Shown here: positions 8,494 to 19,932 of the stretch, in pieces
Position numbering within the stretch: the stretch's first letter is position 1
Layout of the letters: the number at the start of each line of letters is the position of its first letter
Assembly (NCBI GenBank): GCA_003194525.1
Contig: NBIV01000135.1
Coordinates: 62,001-126,000 of the forward strand
Direction: 5' to 3'
Length of the DNA: 64,000 bases
Origin: Gracilariopsis chorda
Lineage: Eukaryota > Rhodophyta > Florideophyceae > Gracilariales > Gracilariaceae
Notes under the pieces: generated by a model
Told to the model about the DNA's origin: nothing
What the model saw: the letters and a program-made list of their open reading frames with translations, nothing else
Database searches by the model: none
Position numbers and translations under genes: made by a program

Positions 8494-10935
8494 ATGTTCA
8501 TAGTTGTTGGAGTTGCAGTTCTTTTGCAGCTTTCCTCACTCATAACGGCGGAGGTGGAATGGGGCACATTTCGGCCGCACAGTCTCATAGCTGTTCGAGC
8601 AACTGCCCCACATTCCCCATTTTTTGGGTTTGCTTATCATGCCGCTGACTCTCTCAACATCCGACATGTAACAAATGATAATCAGAATGCGATCGCTTCA
8701 TTTTCGTGGTCCCGACACGACGGACGGACATTCGGAGATCAGGAGATCCGAGACGTCGGTCTCAACCTGCTCGTTAAGACTAGTTTCCTGAATCATCCTA
8801 CCCACAAAAACGCCTGCGCGCTGCGTGTTGCGGCAGAAGCCCTCGATCAATCAAAACCGATCAAACCCATATCGTTAGTTTTTTATGCAGTTGCTGCACC
8901 GGAAGAGCTCGATCCGCGAACCAACAAAGTTAGTAAGACTGACGAAGGTGAATGGGGTTCACTTGGTTTTGAGGGTCTTCCGTATCTTTCCGACGAGGGT
9001 TTGCGGGATGATGTCAGAATAGTTGGACATGCCAATAGTATCGGAGGACGTTATAGTATACTTTTGAAACAACCATCTCTTGGTTCTCTTTCTGTCACTT
9101 CGTTTTCGGAGCCGACCAAAACTATTCATGCTGGTGGGGCTAGCGGATCACGATCTTTGATTCGCTCTAGAGCTGACAAACCACCAGACCCACCAAATTT
9201 TCTGTCGAACTTCCACGTATCGTCATCAGTCGCTCAACCTCAAACGGCTTGGGCGATTGAAAAGATTCTGTCGAAGGCGCTTGTTAGCCGATCTTTGACG
9301 ACGGATGGTACAAAGTCCTTGTACGTGTTGGACGATTCTGTAAAGGAGAGTTCTCCAGGAGCATTTGTCCAACGGATACTTCAACCACCGTTTGAAATTG
9401 ATGCAAGTTTCGTGCTCCATGAAAATAGAGATGAGAAAACGATCAACGCTATTGAGGATGACATTACTGGGGACAATCTTACCTCCCATCTTGAGAACCG
9501 TCGCAACGTCTTCGACAACAAGTTCGAACATGTCTACCAACTCAACAAAAAAGGATTAAATGAACAGGAACAGGTATTTGCAAAAGCAGCGTTGTCCAAC
9601 GTTCTGGGAGGTATTGGGTTTTTCTATGGAAGTTCACTGGTTAAGACAGGTCTTGATACAAACGGTCTATCGCACAAGAATGTCGTAATGCTGCCTCCTA
9701 TCAGCCTATTTACGGCAACTCCATCCAGAGTAGTATTTCCACGGGGTTTTTTGTGGGATGAAGGCTTCCACCAGTTAATTGTTCAAAGTTGGGATCCCGC
9801 TCTTAGTCAGAAGTGTCTTCTGTCATGGATGAAAGTAGGTCAAGATAATGGCTGGATCCCAAGAGAACAAGTTCTCGGTATAGAAGCTAGGGAACGTTTT
9901 CCTGAACACGTTAGGCACTTGATGGTTCAGGACCCAGCGGTAGCAAACCCACCAACTATCTTAATGCCGCTTTATACTCTTCTGTCAAACGGTATCAACC
10001 TCAGCACGGGGGACAGGGTAGAAGACGACAATGCTGACGATGGTGAAAGAAATCTCGATCTACAGAAATTCACGAGGTCTATTCTTTCACCCTCAATTCG
10101 ATACTACTCGTGGCTCAAGAGTACACAGTCTGGTCATATCCCTGATTCTTTTCGGTGGAGAGGCAGGTCCGATGACATTTCATCTCCAGATGGATATCCT
10201 CTCACATTGGCATCGGGATTAGATGACTACCCAAGGGCTCTGGCCCCAAATTCCGAAGAAACTCATGTGGATCTCCATAGCTGGATGGCATGGGCCTCTT
10301 GGGCCCTTTCAAGAATGAGCTTATCAGCCGGCGACAACACTAGTGCGACAGAGTTTTTGACAGAACATCGCAAGCTTAAGTCAAAACTTATTGAAATACA
10401 CGGTAAAGCTGGAGAAACAGGTGACGATCACTTGGACTATCTCATGTGTGATCACGATGGGATGGACAAGGTTTGTCATATTGGCTACCCAACGATACTT
10501 CCCCTGCTGCTTGGCCTTCTTGATCCTGGTGACAAACGAGTTGGAGCTATATTACACGCTCTTCAAGACCCGTCACTATTAAGAACTCGGGCGGGCATAA
10601 GGTCATTATCGAAAAGCGATGAATGGCATCGGAAAGGAAATGACTACTGGACAGGATCGGTGTGGATGCCGTTTAACTATCTTGCTCTGGCAGCATTGCG
10701 AAAGAAGTATTCTATCCAAGACGGTCCGTACCGTTTCCAGGCTGAAAAATTATATAATGAGTTGCGGAAAGCAGTTCTTGAAAACGCCTTCAATGTTTAC
10801 ATGCAGACAGGACACCTGTGGGAAAACTACTCTCCTGATGATGACGGGCATGGGAAATCAGGTCGTCAATTCACTGGATGGTCTGCTCTTGTTCTGCTCA
10901 TTTATGCAGATAAGTTTAACTTAGTTATTTCATGA
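8494..10935 (+). CDS. GCS1: Mannosyl-oligosaccharide glucosidase (glucosidase I, GH63)
   Basis: Trims the terminal alpha-1,2-linked glucose from Glc3Man9GlcNAc2 on nascent glycoproteins in the ER lumen, the first step of N-glycan processing. The 813-aa product starts at ATG 8494 with a hydrophobic signal/anchor (residues 2-19) and the family opening block WGTFRPH near residue 24. The GH63 C-terminal (alpha/alpha)6 catalytic domain is clear: FPRGFLWDEGFHQL near residue 420, then GWIPREQVLG, DLHSWMAWA near 595, YWTGSVWMPFNYLALAAL near 720 and HLWENYSPDDG near 775. The length matches the usual ~800-850 aa. It is a single exon with no lesion, and its neighbours are unrelated. Identity is firm. 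Confidence 0.93.
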   Translation: MFIVVGVAVLLQLSSLITAEVEWGTFRPHSLIAVRATAPHSPFFGFAYHAADSLNIRHVTNDNQNAIASFSWSRHDGRTFGDQEIRDVGLNLLVKTSFLNHPTHKNACALRVAAEALDQSKPIKPISLVFYAVAAPEELDPRTNKVSKTDEGEWGSLGFEGLPYLSDEGLRDDVRIVGHANSIGGRYSILLKQPSLGSLSVTSFSEPTKTIHAGGASGSRSLIRSRADKPPDPPNFLSNFHVSSSVAQPQTAWAIEKILSKALVSRSLTTDGTKSLYVLDDSVKESSPGAFVQRILQPPFEIDASFVLHENRDEKTINAIEDDITGDNLTSHLENRRNVFDNKFEHVYQLNKKGLNEQEQVFAKAALSNVLGGIGFFYGSSLVKTGLDTNGLSHKNVVMLPPISLFTATPSRVVFPRGFLWDEGFHQLIVQSWDPALSQKCLLSWMKVGQDNGWIPREQVLGIEARERFPEHVRHLMVQDPAVANPPTILMPLYTLLSNGINLSTGDRVEDDNADDGERNLDLQKFTRSILSPSIRYYSWLKSTQSGHIPDSFRWRGRSDDISSPDGYPLTLASGLDDYPRALAPNSEETHVDLHSWMAWASWALSRMSLSAGDNTSATEFLTEHRKLKSKLIEIHGKAGETGDDHLDYLMCDHDGMDKVCHIGYPTILPLLLGLLDPGDKRVGAILHALQDPSLLRTRAGIRSLSKSDEWHRKGNDYWTGSVWMPFNYLALAALRKKYSIQDGPYRFQAEKLYNELRKAVLENAFNVYMQTGHLWENYSPDDDGHGKSGRQFTGWSALVLLIYADKFNLVIS

Positions 10936-10961
10936 GGTTGAACGCCTGTCGCCAACAAGAG

Positions 10962-11871
10962 TTAGAAGTCATTAAAAATATCAGTATTGTCGCCAAACAG
11001 GAGTTGTTCTTCGGCAGATGCTGGGAAGAGAATGTCAGTTTCGTTACTAGTCATACACGGAGATGGGAAGTCAAAGGTCTGAAAATAGTCAGAACCCCAT
11101 TCCCCGAGCACAGGCAGTGGGTCCTCTTCCAATACACCAAAGACAGCCAATGTATCGCTCGCCACTTCGCTGTTACTTTGGATTTCAACGGGTTTGGGTT
11201 CATCCTTCCGAATTCCCTGAGAATGGATTGTCAGGTTTGTGCAGTTGAGCATGCCCGGTTCCATATTATGTGGAGCAATACTCACTTCTTCAGATGTCTG
11301 CAAGTTGGCTTTTTCGTTGTTGTCGTTTGCAGCTGATTTTGGATTCTGGGCATGAGACTGAGAAGTAGGAATCTGAGTCCTGAGCTCCTTGTGAGCAGTG
11401 CGACTGTGGAAGTTGAGACTGCTTTTCCATACGAACTGGTGCGGAGATTCAGGTGATGGCAATGAGTTAAACAAAGTTAGACACGTTGAATTGTTTGGTG
11501 CGAACAGAAATGCGGTAGATAACATACACGTCTGTGGCATATAAGGCACATATACCTTTTTTCTCCTGTGTGAATCTGTTCTCAAAGAAAGACCCAAAGT
11601 CAGCATTTCCTCGTCAAGATTGATGGCCCTCAAGAGCTGAACAGGTGGTGAGAGTATCACTGACTCTTTCATGGGCTTTCAGGTTCGCAGGCTTTGAGAA
11701 AGACCTTCCACAGACTTTACAGACTGGTCGCGGACGGGGTTTCTTGGTTTTGGTGCCATAAGAATGGGACAGCTTATGTGTGCCACCCAGAATCAAGGCG
11801 AACTCTCTGTGAAAGCTTGCAGTTTCGCTGACTTGAGAGTCATTCATCACGAAAGATGACAATGGATACAT
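10962..11871 (-). CDS. Two-finger C2H2 zinc-finger protein (3 exons, ~242 aa)
   Basis: Probable DNA-binding regulator. Exon 1 is 11871-11665, exon 2 is 11575-11528 and exon 3 is 11435-10962. Introns are 89 nt (GTCAGT...CAG) and 92 nt (GTATGT...CAG), both phase 0. Splicing restores two consecutive C2H2 fingers with a canonical linker. Finger 1 starts CKVCGRSFSKPANLKAHER, the linker is IHTGEKRY, and finger 2 is C-X2-C-X12-H-X4-H spanning exons 2-3. That both fingers become complete only after splicing is strong support for the model. The rest (~140 aa) is acidic and Ser/Thr/Asn-rich, ending in a Phe/Asp-rich region that could be an activation domain. It lies tail to tail with glucosidase I, only 26 nt apart. 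The target is unknown. Confidence 0.8.
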
Positions 11872-12799
11872 CAGTTCACTCTCGAAACCTCATTCAACTG
11901 AGAAGTTCCTCTTATAGCACTTTCGCCGAGGAAACTAACATGAATCGAGTTAAATCTACTTCATAACAAGAAGTCTCGTCCACACAAGGCTAGTGGTTTC
12001 GACCGAATGTTTACCGTTTCGCTATTGAAGATGGAAGTTCGATGGATGGCCAAAGAGTTTAGTTAAGCTTTCTAAGCCGTTATCAGCGGTGTCACTCTGT
12101 GTGTTGTTCTCGCTTAAAGAGTTACAGAGTTGAGCGAGCGCAACCCACGTGCTTACTAATCGTTTGAAATGAATTCCGGGAAACGAACAAAAATGCTCCA
12201 ACGGATCTGATTTCGTTCAAGGTGTAACACATATAAATGACATTCCGCGACGTTCAGCTGGCTTTGCTGGATCAAAGAACGTGCAAGTTCACATTGCGTT
12301 TAAGAAAATGAGTTAAGAACTGTTGTTGTGGGCATCGTTTTGTGGGACAAACCGTGCTCTGTCTTTTTTATCGAGTTCTCCATTAAGTGGTTTCGAGACA
12401 GCTCGAACAGATCACGCGTAACAATCACTCGCTTGACAGAACTGTCACTTGTATCCCGTTTTGGCCTGAAATGCGCGAAGGCGTAATGCCTCTGGCTGGC
12501 AAGATCGCCTTCAGTGGCCGCAGATATTCCTTGGATTCCTGCGGAGAGAAAATATCTTTAACTAGATATGTTTTACTCTTATGTTGTAGTTAGATATCAA
12601 GGGCCCACAGTAAAGAAGAAGAAAGAAGAAGCCCGCCTTGAAGCTCGCATTCAAGATTATGAAAGCACTGTCCGCAGATATTAATAAAATGCAGCGAGTG
12701 GGTTCAAGTTTATAAGAAGGTTTGGGCTCGTTTCATCACTGCTGAGTATTTGAACTACTGTCTCGAAGCATGTTAAAACAAGAAAGCACATTATGTGAG
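11872..12799. other. Intergenic; possible small spliced exon pair on + strand
   Basis: No recognised gene. On the plus strand a frame open from about 12310 can be joined at GC|GTAATG (near 12483) across ~110 nt to an exon at about 12595-12690 encoding a Lys/Glu-rich tail ending ESTVRRY. I found no start codon, so I do not call it. Confidence 0.3.
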
Positions 12800-14843
12800 T
12801 TAGACTAGGTCCTCAATGTTACGGAAAGCTGCAGTGAGGGCATCGCGGACACTATCGAGCTCCGCCGTTACCTCCTTTTCATCAATAGGTTCAATGAATT
12901 TCATAGCACTGATCTTGCGCATCAGACCTTCAGTACCCAGCCTTTCCTTGATAAGTGCATAAGTAACTTTGCTTTCGGCCGTGGACGTAGCTTCAATTGC
13001 ATTCGTCGACAAAGTATGGAAGTGAATCATATTCCTCATCATGAGGACGGACTTGTAGAATGGGCAATAACGATCGTAGGAAGTGAAAGAATTCTGGGCA
13101 AGGAAATCTTCACGGATGAACTTGGCCGTTTCCAGGGTAACCTTATCGGCCTCCGCAAGAGAATCCCTACCAACCAATTGCACGATTTCCATTAAGTCAT
13201 CTTCTTTCTGCAGAATTTCACGAGCTGCCTGTTGCAAGAAGATGAACTCAGGATGATTGGCCTCGTAATATGATTCCAGGGCCTTTTGGTACTTGGAGTA
13301 GGAGATGAGCCAGTTCACAGCTGGGAAATGCTTACGTTGTGCAAGCTTCTTGTCGAGACCCCAGAACACCTGCACAATACCAAGAGTGGCACTTGTCACT
13401 GGATCTGAAAAGTCTCCACCTGGCGGCGAGACAGCACCGACAATTGTGATAGAGCCCTCACGGCTCGGACCACCCACGCACTTCACTTTTCCAGCACGTT
13501 CATAGAAAGAAGCTAGGCGAGCGGCTAGATAAGCAGGATAACCAGAATCTGCAGGCATTTCCGCCAGACGACCAGAAATTTCACGAAGGGCCTCAGCCCA
13601 ACGAGAAGTAGAGTCAGCCATCATAGCAACATTCATTCCCATATCTCTGAAGTATTCGGAGATGGTAATACCAGTGTAAATAGAGGCTTCACGAGCAGCG
13701 ACAGGCATATTGGACGTGTTAGCAACGAGCAAAGTTCGGTTCATGATAGATACATCCTTGTTGTCGACTTTAATTGTAAGCTCCGGGAAATCCTTCAGCA
13801 CTTCAGCCATTTCGTTTCCGCGCTCTCCACTGAACAAGGAAACATATGAAACAAACGTTAGTACTCTGAGAGCTTTCTTTTCCATTGCAGTTCCGTTCAA
13901 GAAAAGGAGGACGTGAATGAACAGGAACAGTAACTTACCATCCGACGTAGACAATACAATCAGAGTTAGAGAATTTGGACAAGGCTTGAGAAATAACGGT
14001 CTTTCCACATCCGAAAGCCCCAGGGATGGCACAAGTACCGCCTTGCACAGACGGGAAGAGAGCATCAAGGACACGCTGGCCAGTAAGCAGAGGAGTGTTA
14101 GCACGCATTTTTTCGGTAACCGGGCGAGGCTGACGAACTGGCCACTTCTGTATCATTGTGAATCCCTTTTCCACGCCATCGAACTCAATCTTGATCATGA
14201 CTTCTTCGATTGTGTACTGAGAACCGCAAACAGATGAATAGATGTTAGCATACTAACAATAACATTCCCTCACGTTAGCAATCTGTTGTTGATGAATACC
14301 TACCTCTCCAGCAGGAGCAATCCATGTAATCTTACCCATCTGATTCGGCGGAACCATGAGTTTGTGAACGATGAGATCGGTCTCTGGGACAGTTCCGTAA
14401 ACATCGCCGGCAGTGACATCGTCACCAACACCAAAATCAGGATTAGGCGTGAAGTCCCATTTGACGGTACGATCGAGAGCAGGCACGGAGACACCTCTGG
14501 GGATGAACATATCACCGGTCAAAAGAGCGATCTTCTTCAGTGGACGCTGTACTCCATCGAAAATGTTTCCGAGAAGGCCAGGACCAAGCTCAACGGAAAG
14601 CGGAGCAGCAGTTCTCTCGACGGGGTCGCCAACGGTTAGACCAGCGGTTTCTTCGTAGACTTGGATAGTGGCGGAAGAACCTGAGAGGCGGATAATTTCT
14701 CCTAGAAGCTTGAGCTTTCCAACAGCAACAAGCTCGTACATAGCCGCGCCATCCATTTCATCGGCTGTCACGACAGGTCCTGCGACCTGGCGAACAATGC
14801 CCATCTTCATGGCGTTTACACCATCGGATCCACCTGCTCCCAT
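12800..14843 (-). CDS. VMA1: V-type proton ATPase catalytic subunit A (3 exons, ~615 aa)
   Basis: Catalytic ATP-hydrolysing subunit of the V1 sector, which acidifies vacuoles and endomembranes. Exon 1 is 14843-14304, exon 2 is 14216-13939 and exon 3 is 13829-12800. Introns are 87 nt (GTAGGT...CAG) and 109 nt (GTAAGT...CAG). Splicing rebuilds the universally conserved YVGCGERGNEM across the second junction. Other landmarks are the P-loop GAFGCGKT in exon 2, the A-subunit 'non-homologous' region with [11 protein letters not shown], and [18 protein letters not shown] and [15 protein letters not shown] in exon 3. The spliced length equals that of the family (about 610-625). The start at 14843 places [11 protein letters not shown] at the normal distance from the N-terminus. 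No lesion. Confidence 0.95.
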
Positions 14844-16061
14844 TGTTGAATAATTACTGCTTTGTTCTCACGATGTAGGAGATGCAAAAAAAGGAATTGA
14901 GGGTTACCTATGAGGGTTATAGCGCTGGAAAGTGAAGCGGAAGAAGGTCGAGGGAATCCGTTGAAGATGGATGGGGGGGTGGACTGATGAGGGCCCCTTG
15001 GAGGTCGTTACTCAAGAGGCTCGCGATACCGCGGTCGATAGAAAGACACGTATAGATGATGCAAACCGAACGAGAAACGTCCTGATGGTTGCCCAGCGCA
15101 GTACACTGAAATGCACTTGCCATGCAAAAATTAATATTTTAGTTAATTTTGAGGGTATGAGGCGGTTCGCTGGTTCATGTCATAAAGCAGCGTTCTATTG
15201 CTGTAGCAGCCAACGGGAAAAGGGCTGAGCACGTAACGTCTGGAGGCCTGCCGCCAGCAGGCTGCTGGTGCGGGCAGACTCAACTCAACTACCTCCTTGT
15301 TTACTGCGGTCCAGAATACTATCCCGGATAGTACCAAGGGTAGCAAAGTCTCAAAATGATCTTGACGATCGTGCACACAGGACTTGCAATGTGTAACAAG
15401 CAAACCAGGTTCGAACTTACCTAAGCAGTCCGTCAGTTCCCCTTCAATTTGAAGTTCTCGTGCTTGGGCTATGCTCAGGATTACGCGATCAGGGCCATCT
15501 CAAACATGCAGAACGAATCATGTTTTAGCAAAGAAAGCAAATTTGTAGGAGATCCAGCATTAGAGCAGCATCATGAGAATGTCTTCGTTCACTTCTAAGA
15601 CCACAAGGACTCCTGTCAAGGCTTTTTATTTCCTCAGAAAGGCTAAGATATTGTGAACTCCATCTCAGTCGACCTCGGATCGCAACTGCCTTAATTCCGC
15701 ATTGTCGTGCTACGCCTTCAGCCTGAAGATGCACAGTTTTGAGATGCTCGGATTGTAATGACTTGCGGATACAAGACAAATCTTGTCACTTTGTAGGGAG
15801 TGTCGTGCGTTGGCCCAGAAGAGCCTTCGATGAGATCAGCTTTACTACTCACTAGATACCACCTTTATATCGATATTGCTCATCGTGACTAGCGTATTCT
15901 CTCTTGTGAATAAATGTGAGCTTTCTTGGCAGCCGAACTACTAAAAAATATCTAGTGCAACCCTTTTCCAGTGAGCGGCGTTTTGGACAATAAAGAATAC
16001 AAATGATACCAGCTTACTCTCTGTGTCATTGCACCATCTTGTCACCAGTTGAATAAAATGT

Positions 16062-16473
16062 TCATTTCTTATTGATATTCTTCTTGGCTTCGATATCATC
16101 AGTGAATCTAATATGGCGCATCTGCGGCGATAGATTTGCTTCATGCTTGGTCATGTACCAAATCATGTTGACAGTTGTACGTACTAGAGTTATCCAGCAA
16201 AAGAAGAACTGAGATATCTTCCAATAATCAGAGATCATATCTGCGTTCATTCCAAAAAATACGGCTAGAGCTGCGTTTTTGTCGTGGAAGGCAGACTGGA
16301 ATTAATGTCCGAACTGGAAAGTTTGATTGCGGCTCGAGAGAGTCTATGAATAGAATAGTTACAACACTACCAACGGTACAGATAGACAATATCATGAAGA
16401 GTAATTCAAACAACGCATTCAGATTCTGATGAATTCCAGAAGGCCGACAAGTATCCAGAAACATGCGTGACAT
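16062..16473 (-). pseudogene. Putative two-TM membrane protein fragment with 1-nt frameshift
   Basis: The ATG at 16473 opens a frame containing a hydrophobic segment (FELLFMILSICTVGSVV, then TILFI). It terminates at 16228. Just before that, at a run of six T (minus strand, about 16255), a shift of one base enters another frame with a second hydrophobic/aromatic segment (ISQFFFCWITLVRTTVNMIW) that ends at 16062. Removing one T gives one continuous ~136-residue product with two membrane spans. I do not recognise the family. It may be a transposon relic, a real gene with an assembly homopolymer error, or chance. Confidence 0.3.
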
Positions 16474-17468
16474 GCAGTGGCTTGCACGTCAGCATTATAC
16501 TAAAGTGTCGTATGCTCATTTCATCAATTGTCATTATGCAGAGCAGACTGTCTGAAAATTCTGGGACACTCCTAAGCTCAGTTCCATGTTCTCAACATCT
16601 CGAATGTACGTTTATCAAATCAAAAAAGTAGAAATGAAGGTGACACCATGTATAGATGGAAGACGCCTCCCCAGAAAGATCAGTAGAATATCTTGAACTG
16701 TTTTAATAAAATGTGCACACCCGCTTACAATCAAAATCAATCAGGGCAGATATCATTTATCTCTTCCTCCTCTTTCCTGAGGACATCGACCCATCTCTAG
16801 CTTTGCATATCTGCCTGGGTGGAGCGCACCTTACACACATGTAGCTTTACTCATCGAGATTTGCCGACCGTCCGACAAGGCTGCAAAAGACTATGAAGTT
16901 ACGCCGGACGAGAAAGCCAAACAGAAAATATGAAGACGAGGTTGCGTCTTCATATTTTTCAACGGATGAGAAACAAAAGTCCATACAGGTAGACGATAGC
17001 TAAAGCGCCAAAAATTGCCGGAGTTTGTGCTGGTACTGCTTGACATAGAAGGCTTCTTTTTGTGGAAGTCTAACCGTGCATTCCGAATTAAGAACATGAC
17101 CCATACACCACAACAACAACACCAGTTACGACGCCAAGCTTCCGAACCCATTGCTTGAGTGATTGATTTGCGAGAAATGCCCTCGATTTGATACAAACCT
17201 TTGTCTGAGAACTACTTAGCTGCACAGCTTTTCTGTACTAGAATAATTTCACCGTCTCTTCCACCACGGGCACAGGTTCTCAATACCGTTACCAGAGATC
17301 AGTCACTGGCGCCTATCATCGACTCTTTCCAAAATACGTTTATGGGTAAAGTCGATCTCAGAAGAATTAGGTGGGCATGTGTATGCTTTAAATAGATCCT
17401 AGGGTCTTGCTCGAACTAGAGTGGGCACAAAGTCGATAAGATAATATATGTCAGCTCCTTAGAGAAAC

Positions 17469-17532
17469 GTGTGACGTATCCTTTCGAGTTTAGGGTTCCT
17501 GTGTGACGTATCCTTTCGAGTTTAGGGTTCCT
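17469..17532. repeat. Perfect tandem duplication, 2 x 32 bp
   Basis: Two adjacent copies of a 32-bp unit beginning GTGTGACGTATCC and containing TTTAGGG, the plant-type telomere heptamer, once per unit. Confidence 0.9.
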
Positions 17533-19050
17533 GTGTGTCTTCTTCCCTAAGCCTAGTAGTACTGATCACTATCCAATCTGTCGTTGATTCCGTGTTTAGG
17601 AAACCTGGTCAATCCAGCCGACCAACACAAAACCTGTGGTGCACATCTCATCTGACACTTCTTCAAGCGGCTTAGCAATGGCAAGTGTCGCTGGATTGTG
17701 CTGATGAGAGCGTGATCTTAAACTACAAATGGTTTATGCCGTTGTTCCTTAGGACTCTAAGGTGTGGATGGAGGTGCAAAACGGTGGAACGGATCCCTGC
17801 AAGCATGTTTATCTTCGACGTTTATCGAATCACGAAAAGAACCGCTCTCATTCATACAGTGGCTTCAAGCTCCAGGGAGAAAGCTTTTTCCCCTTCGCTA
17901 GAAAGTTGTAACAAGACAGATTCTTCATGTCGTGCTTAACTGAAGGCAAATGTACTTTGCGTTAAGAAAATGTCCCGTTGGACTCCTTGGGTGTTCGGCA
18001 GAACCCGAAACTCGATCTTGTTAGTCATCCGCCCGTGGAAAAGGCACGGCAATCCCTGAAAGAAAAAGTTACCCTTCGAACTACGCAAACGACTCTTTCA
18101 CTGATTTACATGGGACATGCGATAGGCCTGCGTCATGTCTCTACTTATCTGTGGAATGGGGCGTCAAAGTTGTCGTAGCCCATCTGGAATCACGATGTTA
18201 AATCGCTTTGAGCTGGATACCGTTGTGGTGAGGGACCACTGCAAGGTACTAGCGAGTCCCGCTCAGGGCACATGCAGTTCCGCCAGTCGAGGTGTGCCAA
18301 CCTTCCGAAAAGGTTGTAAAACACTACAAAGTTACGCCGGATGAGGAAGCCAAATGGAGATGCGATTGGGTCATTGGGTCTATTAGGGGAATTTAGCCGT
18401 CGAATAAATAATTAGCATTCTACTTGTAGAAAGCGAATACCGTTGCCCTGGAATTGGAGGCACGTGCCCGTAACCACACACACACATCTGTGGAATAGAA
18501 AGACCTATTATCCGTTAGAGCTTCGACATAGTGTTGAAGGGCTCTCTAAGGCATTCTTATGCGCTAGATATCTAGCATGATTTATCGAAAAATGAGAGCA
18601 GAATGAAGGTGCGAAGCGTATCTTTCATTTTTCGTTTTCGTGTCCGAATCCGGCACCCTTTCCGACGACATGGGCTTCTCAACGTGAATCAAAAAGGCAC
18701 AATTGTTGTCGTGATCTCCATCATATGCCTGGCGATGCCACAGTAAGTGAACTATGCTCTTAAATCTGTGATTCGTAGAGCAGCCAAGACGTGTCATTAC
18801 AGTGCGTTCGAGTCTGTGGTACGGACTCCACATCAACGGTAACAGTATTTCATGTGATCTCGCCTGATTCACCTTCCACTCTATAGTCCGACCCAAGTGT
18901 TGCGGAGGATAGCTTCAAGATTGGGACCGGGGCTCCGCCGACGTACATTTGCCCACGTTTTTCCTCATAAGAAGATTTGAATTTTGCACACCGCTTTGTC
19001 TTATCTGGATTCGTGTTGTCTGTGCCCAACAGGCTACATTTGAGCAGAAG

Positions 19051-19905
19051 ATGGTAGATGAAAACGCTTCGAAGACCGGAAATGAACAACAGCTGGTAGA
19101 AGCTTCACTCGGAAAGTTGGACCTAGACGCTTCGCCGTTAGAAGAACTGCAGCTTGCTCGTGTTGTTACTAGGAAGCAACAGCAAATCGTGTTCGTGGGT
19201 TACAATTCAGACCAAGACGATTCCGATTCGGACGAGGAAGACGGCAGATTGGTCACAACAAGAGAGTATCATGATAATGGTCAACCGCGATACTTTAAGA
19301 CATACCAACCACTCACTGATGCCAACGGTAAGCCCTATCAAAGGGTAGTGGAAGAGAAACACTTCGATATAGATGGAGTGTGCCGTGTTGATGTCCACTT
19401 TGCTATTGGTCAACCATACCTGTACCGGAAGCACTACTGGCCGAACCAGAGACTCAAGTCGGAATCCGTGTTCTGGGTCGATGATGAGGTGACAATGGTT
19501 TGCAAGAAATGGGGCCACTGGCGAACTTACCATGAGTCTGGTAGCATAAAAACTGAACTTCAATACAGAGATGGAGTGCGATACGGTTTTTGTAAGCGCT
19601 ACTCAGAAGACGGCGCAGTCGAATGGGTTAAGGACTACACGAAGAGTTACATGGAGCGCATTGAGGACTTCAATGAGAAGAAGGGAAAGGTTTCGTTTAA
19701 CACCACTGATGCTTGTCGCATTCTTGGGTTTGATGCGATGCCTACTTCAATGAAGGAAGTCAATTCACAGTACCGTACTAAGTGTGCTCCTGTGCACCCA
19801 GACAAAACGCCGGATCCGGATGCAACAGAAGTTTTCATCAAGATAAGTAGAGCACGTGACGTTCTCAAGGACTACTTTGAGAAACACGGTGAACATGCTC
19901 AGTAG
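19051..19905 (+). CDS. YwqK/MORN-like repeat protein with C-terminal J-like domain (284 aa)
   Basis: After an acidic N-terminus (residues ~50-65, Asp/Ser/Glu-rich) come about four repeats of the YwqK/MORN-variant type, e.g. TREYHDNGQPRYFKTYQP, KHYWPNQRLKSESVFW and TYHESGSIKTELQYRDG. The last ~60 residues resemble the core of a J domain: an amphipathic helix (SQYRTKCAPV), the HPDK tetrapeptide near residue 248, and a following helix (EVFIKISRARDVLKDYF). HPD is the Hsp70-stimulating motif of DnaJ proteins. The combination is unusual, so the function is inferred only as far as a possible Hsp70 partner. The start is the first ATG in frame; the frame is open upstream without another ATG. No signal peptide. 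Confidence 0.75.
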   Translation: MVDENASKTGNEQQLVEASLGKLDLDASPLEELQLARVVTRKQQQIVFVGYNSDQDDSDSDEEDGRLVTTREYHDNGQPRYFKTYQPLTDANGKPYQRVVEEKHFDIDGVCRVDVHFAIGQPYLYRKHYWPNQRLKSESVFWVDDEVTMVCKKWGHWRTYHESGSIKTELQYRDGVRYGFCKRYSEDGAVEWVKDYTKSYMERIEDFNEKKGKVSFNTTDACRILGFDAMPTSMKEVNSQYRTKCAPVHPDKTPDPDATEVFIKISRARDVLKDYFEKHGEHAQ

Positions 19906-19932
19906 AGCAAAACATGATCACATTACGTCCGT

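Larger units (their letters stand above)
14844..19050. other. 4.2-kb gene-poor, repeat-bearing interval
   Basis: Apart from a broken membrane-protein ORF at 16062-16473, I see no supportable gene. The interval contains a 32-bp tandem duplication (17469-17532), two diverged copies of one repeat (about 16875-16920 and 18305-18350) and a segment resembling one near 49.18 kb. It looks like decayed transposable DNA plus the 5' region of the gene starting at 19051. Confidence 0.55.

Noticed and set aside
12310..12690. Possible two-exon gene ending ESTVRRY
   Set aside because: The Lys/Glu-rich tail looks protein-like, but no start codon could be found upstream and splice choice was forced.
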